Assembly (NCBI RefSeq): GCF_029269835.1
Contig: NZ_JARJBB010000009.1
Span: forward strand, 124,001-188,000
From: Streptomyces tropicalis
GTDB taxonomy: Bacteria > Actinomycetota > Actinomycetes > Streptomycetales > Streptomycetaceae
DNA: 64,000 nucleotides
Direction: 5' to 3'
Shown: piece after piece, positions 16,066-22,992 of the stretch
Layout of the letters: each line of letters opens with the position of its first letter
Numbering within the stretch: position 1 is the stretch's first letter
Translations under genes and position numbers: made by a program
Notes under the pieces: model-generated
Told to the model about the DNA's origin: nothing
What the model saw: the letters and a program-made list of their open reading frames with translations, nothing else
Databases searched by the model: none

Positions 16066-16977
16066 TCAGCTGTTCACGTGCTCAGCCCTGATGTATCGAT
16101 AGAGTCGAAGGAAATCCTGGGCATCCTGATCCGGAAGCCAGGGAACCTTCAACTCATCCCCAGAAGAGAGCGGAAGCTGCTCCTCAAGAGCTCGACGCTC
16201 TTTCGCCGTCAGGATTGGCACACGAACGAGGTACGGATCTTGACCCAGAAGGCGAACAAAGTCCAATTCCTGGAAGCGGCAACTATCGAAAGCTACACTA
16301 CTGCCCGGACCTATGACGATACCGCCAAAAGTTTGCATTTTAGCACCATCGGCGTAGTTGATGTTGACCACCTGACGCCACTCGGCACTGATCTCTCGAT
16401 CACGCAGCCCTTTGATTATTACGTCCGTCAGGATCGTGTGCTGAGTTTGGGCTAGCCCCCAGACGGCCAAGGACTCATCGGTCACATTGGCAGGTATGCG
16501 CTCCTCGCCAACGTTGGCGGCCAACGCCTCTCGGCGCTGATTTATTCGGCCTTCCGGATGTGCATTGAGGGTAACGAACAGAACGCTTCCGGGCTGGAGT
16601 TTGCCGCAGAGGAGCGCCACGTCGTTGATCACTTCATCGTTGAGACGTTGTGTGTAGTCGAGCCAGACGATACTCAGCCTGTTCCAGCTAAGGTCCGGCA
16701 AAACAATGCTAGACCGTCCAGGTCTGACCTCAATCGTCTTGAAGGGGCGATTGAATAGGTAGCGATCTATAGAGTTCGAATCGGACTCAATCGAGATCAT
16801 GGAGCTGATGTTCAAGGAACGGTGGATCAGGTGAAAGTCGATGAACTCCAGAGCACCGAACCCCACGTATTGGTACTCCTCAAGCGGCGCCATGGCTGTC
16901 AGCCGTCGACACACGTCAACGATCATGTGTCTCTGAACTGCCTTAGAGGGGCGAATTTGGTAGTCGATCCCTGCCAC
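16066..16977 (-). CDS. Methyltransferase-fold protein paired with a GHKL ATPase (cargo)
   Basis: A 303-residue protein not assigned to a named family by me. YVGFGALEFIDFHLIHR (about 37-53) followed by MISIESD (60-66) looks like a Rossmann glycine motif and the acidic residue at the end of strand 2 of a SAM-dependent methyltransferase; IVWLDY (103-108) fits strand 4. LFVTLNAHP follows. The C-terminal 100 residues lack recognisable motifs. GTG at 16975-16977 overlaps the TAG of the GHKL gene (TAGTG), with GGAGAGG upstream, so the two are coupled. GC is clearly lower than the backbone. Probably an antiphage or DNA-modification component; the substrate is unknown. Confidence 0.7.
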   Translation of the reverse strand: MAGIDYQIRPSKAVQRHMIVDVCRRLTAMAPLEEYQYVGFGALEFIDFHLIHRSLNISSMISIESDSNSIDRYLFNRPFKTIEVRPGRSSIVLPDLSWNRLSIVWLDYTQRLNDEVINDVALLCGKLQPGSVLFVTLNAHPEGRINQRREALAANVGEERIPANVTDESLAVWGLAQTQHTILTDVIIKGLRDREISAEWRQVVNINYADGAKMQTFGGIVIGPGSSVAFDSCRFQELDFVRLLGQDPYLVRVPILTAKERRALEEQLPLSSGDELKVPWLPDQDAQDFLRLYRYIRAEHVNS

Positions 16978-18353
16978 TAGTTATCCTCTCCTACCTGGTT
17001 GCGATAGAAGAAATCGAAGGTCTGCCGACCGACCTCCGCCACTAGCGTCGTATCCAAAGCTTCCGCCACAGCATCATATCGTCGTTTGTCCACCGAATAC
17101 TGAATCTTGCGCATATTGTTTCGCGCAGCATTAATCGGCTTGGGTGTCGGATAGCTGAAGCGAGGGGAAGGAGAGATGTCCCGAAGCTGTACCGCTTGAG
17201 CGACAGTTAGAGCTTGGGCAATCGGTCGATCTTCGGGCAGTTCGGCATTCTGCCGCTCGGATTTGACCTTATTGAGCATTTGAATTACTTCGGAGCCAGC
17301 CTGCTTGATCTCGTTCGAGATCCTTCGCCACACTCTGGAGTCCTGATCCACGCTTGTTTTCGTCGTGTTCCAAGGAAGCAGCTCGTTGTACGCCGAGTCG
17401 ATGAAAACGTATCCGCGAAATCGGCGATATTGCGGGTGATAGACCGGGAGGCCATTTCCCCAGCCGGTCAGCGTGGTTCGGTCAGCCGCAATGAGAAGAC
17501 GGTTGTTGCAGAAGACGTACCATCCGGCATCACGCTCCCTTGGGAACAGTTCCGCCTGGTCATCGTCACCAGGGCCGCCGACGTGAGTCACACCAGCGTA
17601 GATCTTTACGTTGACTGGCTTCTCGTCTTCATTTAGCGTGAGCTGCCTGAAGAGGGGCCGTACAGCATCGCTTTGCTGAAGCTGAGGAATAAACGGCGTA
17701 ACCGCTTCCTCCTGGAGGACTATCCTCATGCCACGGTCCAAAGCCTCACGGTGCCGAAGGCGAAGCTGATATCGCAGATTTCCGACCGTTTGAGAGGATT
17801 CAAAGTCCTCGGCGACAGTGTCGTGAAGATTTTCAACAACGATGTGCGTGCCTCGCGGCTGATCGCCCTCGGGGTTATAGTTCTCGTCAACGTGACTGAG
17901 GGTGAAGCTCCAATCAGGGTCAGTCTGCTGAGCCCATTCTTCGACATCGACTGACAGCCGAAAGTGAGTGTTCTCCGCGCGAGAGTCGACGGTGAAGTTC
18001 TTTCCGAGCTTGAAGAGGGCGCGCTTCATACCCACGCCAAATTGACCGACTGAGCCTTCAGTGCCCTTAACTGTTTGCGGGCGACCGAAACGAAATGCGT
18101 ACTCTCGCGCTACATCAAGCGGGATCCCGCCACAGTTGTCTCTGATCTCGAAGCAAGCTGCGTTGATCGAAATTTTGACTTCAAGACCGTCGTATGAGCC
18201 GTCACTTCTTAGGCGGCGGGCGCCGTCGACACTGTTATCTACCAAGTCAAGGATTGCGGGCAGCAGCTCAATATCTTTTACAAGCATCCCGATGAAGAAG
18301 CGCTTCTCAGGGCTTGCCTGCACGCGAGTAGACGCGCCGGGCTGTGCCGTCAT
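16977..18353 (-). CDS. GHKL-type ATPase (Hsp90/MutL-like), cargo
   Basis: A 458-residue protein with a Bergerat ATP fold in the first 200 residues: N-box LPAILDLVDNSVDGA (31-45), G1 box RDNCGGIP (71-78), and G2 loop SVGQFGVGMKRA (101-112). The middle part has WNTTKTSVDQDS, as in the transducer domain of GHK proteins. The C-terminus is helical and charged. Such ATPases switch partner proteins by ATP-driven dimerisation. ATG at 18351-18353 with GGGGGAG close upstream. It heads a two-gene operon with the methyltransferase-like protein and is divergent from the second Dcm gene. AT-richer than the chromosome. Confidence 0.85.
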   Translation of the reverse strand: MTAQPGASTRVQASPEKRFFIGMLVKDIELLPAILDLVDNSVDGARRLRSDGSYDGLEVKISINAACFEIRDNCGGIPLDVAREYAFRFGRPQTVKGTEGSVGQFGVGMKRALFKLGKNFTVDSRAENTHFRLSVDVEEWAQQTDPDWSFTLSHVDENYNPEGDQPRGTHIVVENLHDTVAEDFESSQTVGNLRYQLRLRHREALDRGMRIVLQEEAVTPFIPQLQQSDAVRPLFRQLTLNEDEKPVNVKIYAGVTHVGGPGDDDQAELFPRERDAGWYVFCNNRLLIAADRTTLTGWGNGLPVYHPQYRRFRGYVFIDSAYNELLPWNTTKTSVDQDSRVWRRISNEIKQAGSEVIQMLNKVKSERQNAELPEDRPIAQALTVAQAVQLRDISPSPRFSYPTPKPINAARNNMRKIQYSVDKRRYDAVAEALDTTLVAEVGRQTFDFFYRNQVGEDN

Positions 18354-18499
18354 ATTGCTCCCCCAGTCATCGACGTGAGCGTGCATCACATGATGACAAC
18401 ACCACGTCGCCTCCCACCAGTACGCCGCGAAGAAAACGCATGCTAGTAGCCCGTTCGGCTGGCGCACAAGGTGGCACCTGTGCGATCGTCAGCCGAGGG
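18354..18499. promoter_or_regulatory. Divergent promoter spacer of the cargo genes
   Basis: A 146-bp region between the GHKL operon and the Dcm-Vsr operon. It must contain both promoters. No clear boxes or operators stand out apart from GCATCACATGATGACA-like dyad symmetry near 18383-18398. Confidence 0.35.
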
Positions 18500-19837
18500 A
18501 TGACGCAGCAACTAGCGGACGTGAGTGGGGACATGGGGCTGACAAGGAGCCGACGCCGGCCGGTGGCGATCGACCTCTTCGCCGGTGTTGGGGGCCTCTC
18601 TCTAGGCTTTGAGCAGGCAGGATTCGATGTCCTGGCTGCTGTTGAGTACGACCCGGTACACGCTGCTGCGCACCAGTTCAACTTCCCTCAGACAGAGGTC
18701 CTCTGCCGCGACGTCAGGAAGATAGGACGCGCCGAGATCCTCGAGACGGCGCGTCGTGGTTGGCGTCTGCATCACAAGTCAGGACCTGCCTGGGACGGGG
18801 TGGTCGACGTCATCGTCGGCGGCCCATCGTGCCAGGGGTTCTCAACGATGGGGCATCGCGATCAACATGACGAACGAAACGACCTCCTCCTGGAATTTGT
18901 TCGAATCGTCGTAGAGGTACGCCCTCGGTCCTTCTGTTTGGAAAATGTGCCGGGTCTACTGCAAGAAAAATACTCACCGCTTCGAGAGAGAGCTTTCAGT
19001 CGCCTCCGCTCCGCCGGTTATCGCATTTCCGGGTTTGATCGACCCGTAAATGCCGCACATTTCGGAGTACCTCAAAATCGCAAAAGAGTAGTTGTCATGG
19101 GCTCTCTAGAGAGCGAAGTGCCTCCACTGACTCCCAGCGGGCATCTCGTTTCTGTCGCAGAATCGTTCTCCCTACTGCCAGATGCCTCTGAAAGCGAAAT
19201 CCTCACACAGGTGGACAGCGTGCCGTGCGCAAATCTACCACCTGGAGAGTGGAGTCTTAGTGACTCGCCATATGCTCGTCATATGGCCGGAGTAGCGAAA
19301 GACCCAAAGGATCTATCGCGCCCGCGAATTTGGGACCCGTCGCTTTTGACAAACTCTCGCTTGTCCACACATGCGCCAGAGTCCATCAAGCGCTTCTCGT
19401 CAACTCCGCAAGGGTCGGTTGAGCCAGTTAGTCGTTTCTTTCGTCTCTCGCTGACGGGTCAGGCTCGCACGCTTCGAGCGGGCACTGGGCGGGAACGAGG
19501 AGCGTTCACATCGCCTCGCCCGCTGCATCCGGTGCGCAACCGCGTAATTACCGTTCGCGAGGCGGCGCGTCTGCATTCGTTCCCCGACTGGTTTCGATTC
19601 CACGTGACCAGTTGGCATGGGCATCGGCAAATTGGCAACTCGGTACCACCGTTGCTCGCTAGAGCTGCGGCGCAATGCATTGCGAAGTCGCTAGGAATCA
19701 CCCCATCGCGTGGGAAGGCTTCTGTGTACCTAGGAGATGAGGAGTTGCTTCGCTTGTCCATGGCTGAAGCGGCACTTCTCTTTGGTGCTAGGGCTGAAGA
19801 GATTCCTGCTCAGCGGACTCGAAAAGCTGCGGCATAG
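18500..19837 (+). CDS. DNA (cytosine-5) methyltransferase of the cargo
   Basis: A 445-residue C5-methyltransferase. Motif I is IDLFAGVGGLSLGFEQAGF, motif IV is GGPSCQGFS (Ser where most enzymes have Pro before the catalytic Cys), motif VI is CLENVPGLL, motif VIII is HFGVPQNRKRVVVMG, motif IX is REAARLHSFPDW, and motif X is QIGNSVPPLLA. The recognition domain spans about residues 200-330. The start is uncertain: ATG at 18500 or 18533 (11 codons later, MGLTRSRRR), both before motif I. The vsr gene follows 43 bp later. Codon use and GC differ from the chromosome. Confidence 0.92.
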   Translation: MTQQLADVSGDMGLTRSRRRPVAIDLFAGVGGLSLGFEQAGFDVLAAVEYDPVHAAAHQFNFPQTEVLCRDVRKIGRAEILETARRGWRLHHKSGPAWDGVVDVIVGGPSCQGFSTMGHRDQHDERNDLLLEFVRIVVEVRPRSFCLENVPGLLQEKYSPLRERAFSRLRSAGYRISGFDRPVNAAHFGVPQNRKRVVVMGSLESEVPPLTPSGHLVSVAESFSLLPDASESEILTQVDSVPCANLPPGEWSLSDSPYARHMAGVAKDPKDLSRPRIWDPSLLTNSRLSTHAPESIKRFSSTPQGSVEPVSRFFRLSLTGQARTLRAGTGRERGAFTSPRPLHPVRNRVITVREAARLHSFPDWFRFHVTSWHGHRQIGNSVPPLLARAAAQCIAKSLGITPSRGKASVYLGDEELLRLSMAEAALLFGARAEEIPAQRTRKAAA

Positions 19838-19880
19838 GTCGTTCGCCCCGGGCCGCCGTTCCGGGAGTACTGTCGCTGTC

Positions 19881-20489
19881 GTGGGATCACCCGAAGAGTC
19901 TTGGGCCTCCAGCAGGCGTACACGTGCCAGCATGCAGGGGAATCGCAGTCGCGACACGCGCCCAGAGCTTGCGCTGAGGCGAGCAGTGCACAGGCTGGGG
20001 CTGCGCTACCGCGTGGCGTCGCGGCCTCTCCCTGAGGTTCGTAGGACGGCTGACCTGGTCTTCACGCGCGTACGTGTGGCCGTCTTCCTGGACGGATGTT
20101 TCTGGCATGGCTGCGCTGCTCACCACACCGTCTCCAAGAGCAACAGCGTCTATTGGGGCGAGAAGGTTGCTCGTAATCGGGCCCGGGACCAGGACACAGA
20201 CCGTCGTCTCCTAGATGCTGGCTGGGTCGTACTGCGGATCTGGGAGCACGAGGATCCGCAGGCTGCCGCCCAGCGAGTGAAGGCTGTCGTCTTGGAACGA
20301 CGTAGGCGCCTCGATGAGTCGGTGAACCGCGTGGAGTCAGCTCTTGGAACGGCCAGCCGTCCCAGTGCTGGGGGCCAAAGAGGGGGCCAAGCGAAGCAGC
20401 CGGCGCAGGACCCTCCCGGACAGCTCTGCACAACCGCGGAGCCAAACCGGCAGGCCATCACCCCCGAACCGAAGCCACATGGAGCCTGA
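19881..20489 (+). CDS. vsr: Very short patch repair endonuclease
   Basis: A 202-residue Vsr nuclease that nicks T:G mismatches arising from deamination of 5-methylcytosine at the site of its partner methyltransferase. Motifs: SMQGNRSRDTRPEL, TADLVF with the catalytic Asp (about 58), FLDGCFWHGC (69-78), NRARDQDTDRRLLDAGW and LRIWEHE. GTG at 19881 is the only start that keeps the family N-terminus; the SD is weak. The last 50 residues are Gly/Gln/Pro-rich and coded by the integrase arm repeats up to 4 bp before attR, so the C-terminus looks like an added read-through tail. Confidence 0.9.
   Translation: MGSPEESWASSRRTRASMQGNRSRDTRPELALRRAVHRLGLRYRVASRPLPEVRRTADLVFTRVRVAVFLDGCFWHGCAAHHTVSKSNSVYWGEKVARNRARDQDTDRRLLDAGWVVLRIWEHEDPQAAAQRVKAVVLERRRRLDESVNRVESALGTASRPSAGGQRGGQAKQPAQDPPGQLCTTAEPNRQAITPEPKPHGA
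20370..20391 (+). repeat. Candidate integrase arm-type sites, right
   Basis: GGGGGCCAAA at 20370-20379 and GGGGGCCAAG at 20382-20391, with the same 12-bp period and orientation as the pair at 4825-4846. They lie inside the vsr 3' end, about 100 bp before attR. Confidence 0.55.
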
Positions 20490-20492
20490 TCG

Positions 20493-20538
20493 CGTTCGGG
20501 ACGAAGAGGTCGTGGGTTCAAATCCCGCCACCCCGACA
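20493..20538 (+). repeat. attR: 46-bp direct repeat
   Basis: Perfect copy of 4729-4774 (3' part of tRNA-Pro). It marks the right end of the AICE. The 5' half of the tRNA is absent, so this is not a second gene. Confidence 0.95.
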
Positions 20539-20548
20539 GCCGAAACAC

Positions 20549-20588
20549 CAGGTGAGGCACCTAGGAACGTTCCTAGGTGCCTCACCTG
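20549..20588. terminator. 40-bp perfect palindrome, original tRNA-Pro terminator
   Basis: Fully self-complementary with no loop, centred on AACGTT (20566-20571). It starts 11 bp after attR, where the chromosomal terminator of tRNA-Pro would have been before integration. In RNA it would form a very strong hairpin. Confidence 0.65.
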
Positions 20589-20638
20589 TTTCTGCGTGCG
20601 AGTCCTTCCGCGTGGCCGGCGTTCCCCGCGTGTCCACG

Positions 20639-20740
20639 ACCGCCTCCCCTGCGCCCCGAAGATCCAGCGGCACGCCCCGGTCGGACAGCAGGGACACGAA
20701 GCTGTGCCGCACGCGGCGAGGTGCCGTGCCAGGCCGCCGC
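20639..20740 (-). pseudogene. Integrase relic next to attR
   Basis: Reverse-strand translation gives TAPRRVRHSFVSLLSDRGVPL, closely like box II of the AICE integrase (TPRELRHSFVSLLSDHGIPL). Similarity ends abruptly on both sides; the upstream part, the Tyr region and any start are missing. It is the remnant of another tyrosine integrase that used the same tRNA. The limits are approximate. The rest of 20589-20820 shows no gene. Confidence 0.7.
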
Positions 20741-20820
20741 GACCTGGCACGGCACCGTGCCTCAACGGCCCGGCCGACTCCGTCCCGGGCTACGAGAGCA
20801 CCTGGGCGGTGTGCCTCCCG

Positions 20821-22356
20821 TCAACCGACACGGGTGATCGGAGGGCAGTGCCACCGTGCATCGACGACCTCGGGCCTGGGGAGGTACATGCGCAGCGCCA
20901 CGTACCAGATGCCCTGCTGCGGCGTGGGCAGCCAGTTGGAGTCCCGGCCCGGCCCCGGTGAGTCCGGTTGCAGGTAGAGGGTCAAGCCGCCGTCGGCGTC
21001 TCTGACCAGCCCCTGGGTGCGGTCTCCGACGGAGTACCGGTCGATCGGATTCGGGATCAGGTTCCGGTCCTCGTCGTATGCGGTCAGCGACCAGAACGCG
21101 TCGACCGGAGGCAGCGTCCCCGCCTCGTAGCGGAGCTCGTAACGGCCGGTGGTCAGTGTTTCGTCGGCGCTGTCGGTGAAGGCTGCCAGGTAGACCGCTT
21201 CCTCGGGGTCGTTGATGGCGACGCCCACCAGGGACTGCTCCGCGGCCCGCCTGAGGAAGTCGTCCCCGAAGTGCCCGATCTGCGGGGGAGGGTACCGCCA
21301 GCCGTTGATGAGCTCGCCCCACTGGCCGCTGAGCAACTGCTGTTCCAGCATGGGCACGGCGGTGGCGGCGGCCCGGATCAGGCTCTCCTTCACCGGCTCC
21401 GGTTGTGCCTCGACGTCCATCCCCGGGCCGATGCCGATCTCCGCGAACTGCCGCAGCAAGACATCGTGGTGCTTCGGCAGAGGGTTCTCGGCCAGCACCG
21501 CGTTGAGCGTCTTCCACGGCGCGAGCGGATCCTGGGCGGGGTCGGCCGGTACTGGTACGTCGCGGCGTTCCGGGAGCGTGACGCCCTCCTTGCCGAACAG
21601 GTGGAGCGGTGTCAACCGGTACTGCTGCTGCAGCGCGTGGACGGTCGGGAGGTCGTCCACGCCCTTCACGAGGGTGCGCCCGACCACCAGGACCCACGGG
21701 GTGGGGGCGGTCGCCGTGCGGCGCACACCCCGCGGGAGGTCGCCGGTCCAGTCCGGGCCGATGAGGGCGAAGTCACCGGCCTCCGACCCCGTCGCCCGCA
21801 TGCCCACGTAGTCGTAGTTGTCGGAGGTGAAGGCGACCAGTTCGAAGGTGAAGTAGCGGTCGCCCATGTCCGGGTGCGAGAGAATGAGGGGCTCCTCGCG
21901 CAGGTCCACCCACGCCCAGGAGTACAGCGTGTCGTTGTTGGGCGACACGCCCTCCCGGTCCGAGGCGTCCCAGAGCCGGCTCGCATGCCAGAAGTGGTTG
22001 ACGGGCGCGTAGGGCGTCGTCTCCGTCTCGGGCTTCTGGGTCACCCAGCGGTGGCGGAGCACGGCGTTGTAGATGTAGGGGAAGCCGTAGACGAAGGCCT
22101 GCTCCCCCAGTGTGTACGCGTACTCGCGCCGCCAGTCGTCCATCCGGCCGGTCAGCGTCGGCTTCACCGAGTGCCATGCCACAGGCAGGGCCCGCCGCAT
22201 CTTCCTGGCGCGGTCGATGGTCTCCCCCGGGTGACGTACGGCAGCCGCGGTGGCCTTTCCGGTGGCGGCCGCCGCATGACCGATGTCGGTTGCCGCCTCG
22301 GCGAGATCGTGCCGCAGGCGGTGCATGGGGCGGTTGCCGGTGGCTGAGGATGCCAT
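20821..22356 (-). CDS. DUF1254/DUF1214 domain protein
   Basis: A 511-residue protein. After a helical, Ala-rich N-terminus (1-65), DUF1254 covers about 80-220 (YGFPYIYNAVLRHRWV, SPNNDTLYSWAWVDL, FTFELVAFTSDNYDYVG) and DUF1214 lies at about 395-505 (DAFWSLTAYDEDRNLIPNPI, LYLQPDSPG, NWLPTP, RMYLPRPEV). The family is widespread; its biochemical role is unclear, although distant members are found near lipid or xenobiotic genes. No signal peptide. ATG at 22354-22356 with GAGGAG 8 nt upstream. It stands alone beyond the AICE scar, divergent from the protease. Confidence 0.88.
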   Translation of the reverse strand: MASSATGNRPMHRLRHDLAEAATDIGHAAAATGKATAAAVRHPGETIDRARKMRRALPVAWHSVKPTLTGRMDDWRREYAYTLGEQAFVYGFPYIYNAVLRHRWVTQKPETETTPYAPVNHFWHASRLWDASDREGVSPNNDTLYSWAWVDLREEPLILSHPDMGDRYFTFELVAFTSDNYDYVGMRATGSEAGDFALIGPDWTGDLPRGVRRTATAPTPWVLVVGRTLVKGVDDLPTVHALQQQYRLTPLHLFGKEGVTLPERRDVPVPADPAQDPLAPWKTLNAVLAENPLPKHHDVLLRQFAEIGIGPGMDVEAQPEPVKESLIRAAATAVPMLEQQLLSGQWGELINGWRYPPPQIGHFGDDFLRRAAEQSLVGVAINDPEEAVYLAAFTDSADETLTTGRYELRYEAGTLPPVDAFWSLTAYDEDRNLIPNPIDRYSVGDRTQGLVRDADGGLTLYLQPDSPGPGRDSNWLPTPQQGIWYVALRMYLPRPEVVDARWHCPPITRVG

Positions 22357-22992
22357 GACCGGACTCCTCTCAAGTGGCTGGACAGCACGGCTTGTGGCCA
22401 CCACGCGAGCTGAGGGAGCCAGGACCTTCGACGACGCGTCCCGGCTCTCCCGGTGCACGCCGAAGGGCGGCGTTCTGCGCCATGCTCCATGGGTGACCGG
22501 GCCGAGGGCTCCAACGCACCTACCCCTTTCGAGTAGATCACCGCGTCCGCACCCCGGCAACCGGGCGCACCTCACGTGGTGGCGCAAGCCCCGACCCGCT
22601 GCGGCACAGGTCGGACAACGCCGACGAGTCGGCCGCCCTCCTGGTCGGCGGGCAGGAGCGCGACAGCGGGCCTCGCCGGGCTGTGACGACGGGCAGCCCG
22701 ATCGCGGTGTGTTCGTCGCCCGACAGCCCCCGCGCTTCGGGTGTCGAGGGCGCCCCCCAGGGGCCCTGCGGAGTGATCCCCAGGGCCCCTGGCCCGTGTC
22801 CTGACGGCATGGTCCGACGGCAGCCGGCCCCAAGGACCGGCGCCGGGCGGTCGGACGGCCACGGGAACCGTCACCCCTCAGCACGGCAAACCCTTTGCAC
22901 GATCATGACGTGACGAATAGGTGAATGTTCATCAAACGTCAGTACGATCCAGCCGCTTGACTCATTACCTACCATCACAACAGGAGACCTGA
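22357..22992. other. Long non-coding spacer before the protease gene
   Basis: 636 bp with no credible gene. An 11-bp GC hairpin (22757-22767 with 22782-22792) is the main structure. The last 100 bp are AT-richer; TACGAT at 22943-22948 resembles a -10 box for the protease gene without a good -35, and TTGACT occurs at 22957-22962. Confidence 0.5.

Larger units (their letters stand above)
4729..20538. mobile_element. AICE integrated in tRNA-Pro (about 15.8 kb)
   Basis: An actinomycete integrative and conjugative element of the pSAM2/SLP1 type, defined by the 46-bp repeats at both ends. The excised circle would be 15,764 bp. All the usual modules are present: xis-int, replication (primase-polymerase, DUF3631 ATPase), single-protein DNA transfer (TraB), small transfer genes, and a GntR repressor. 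AICEs move double-stranded DNA by a TraB hexamer and need no relaxase. The right 4.5 kb is lower-GC cargo with defence-like genes, separated from the backbone by a transposase relic. No Pra-like replication activator or NUDIX Pif gene was seen. Confidence 0.93.

Noticed and set aside
18820..18850. Second Dcm inactive because motif IV has Ser before Cys
   Set aside because: The Cys nucleophile and all other motifs are intact, and GGPSCQGFS variants are common in this family as far as I know.
16066..20489. Calling the cargo an mza or BREX/DISARM system
   Set aside because: mza needs Z1 and AIPR proteins, BREX needs PglZ and BrxC, DISARM needs DrmA/DrmB; none is present in the window.
20493..20538. 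A second tRNA-Pro
   Set aside because: Only the 3' half is present; the acceptor 5' strand and D-arm are missing. It is the attR repeat.
4729..20538. Element disabled because it lacks a relaxase
   Set aside because: AICEs transfer double-stranded DNA through TraB and do not need a relaxase.
22943..22962. Firm promoter for the secreted protease
   Set aside because: TACGAT and TTGACT are present but not in correct spacing to each other or to the start; left as a remark only.
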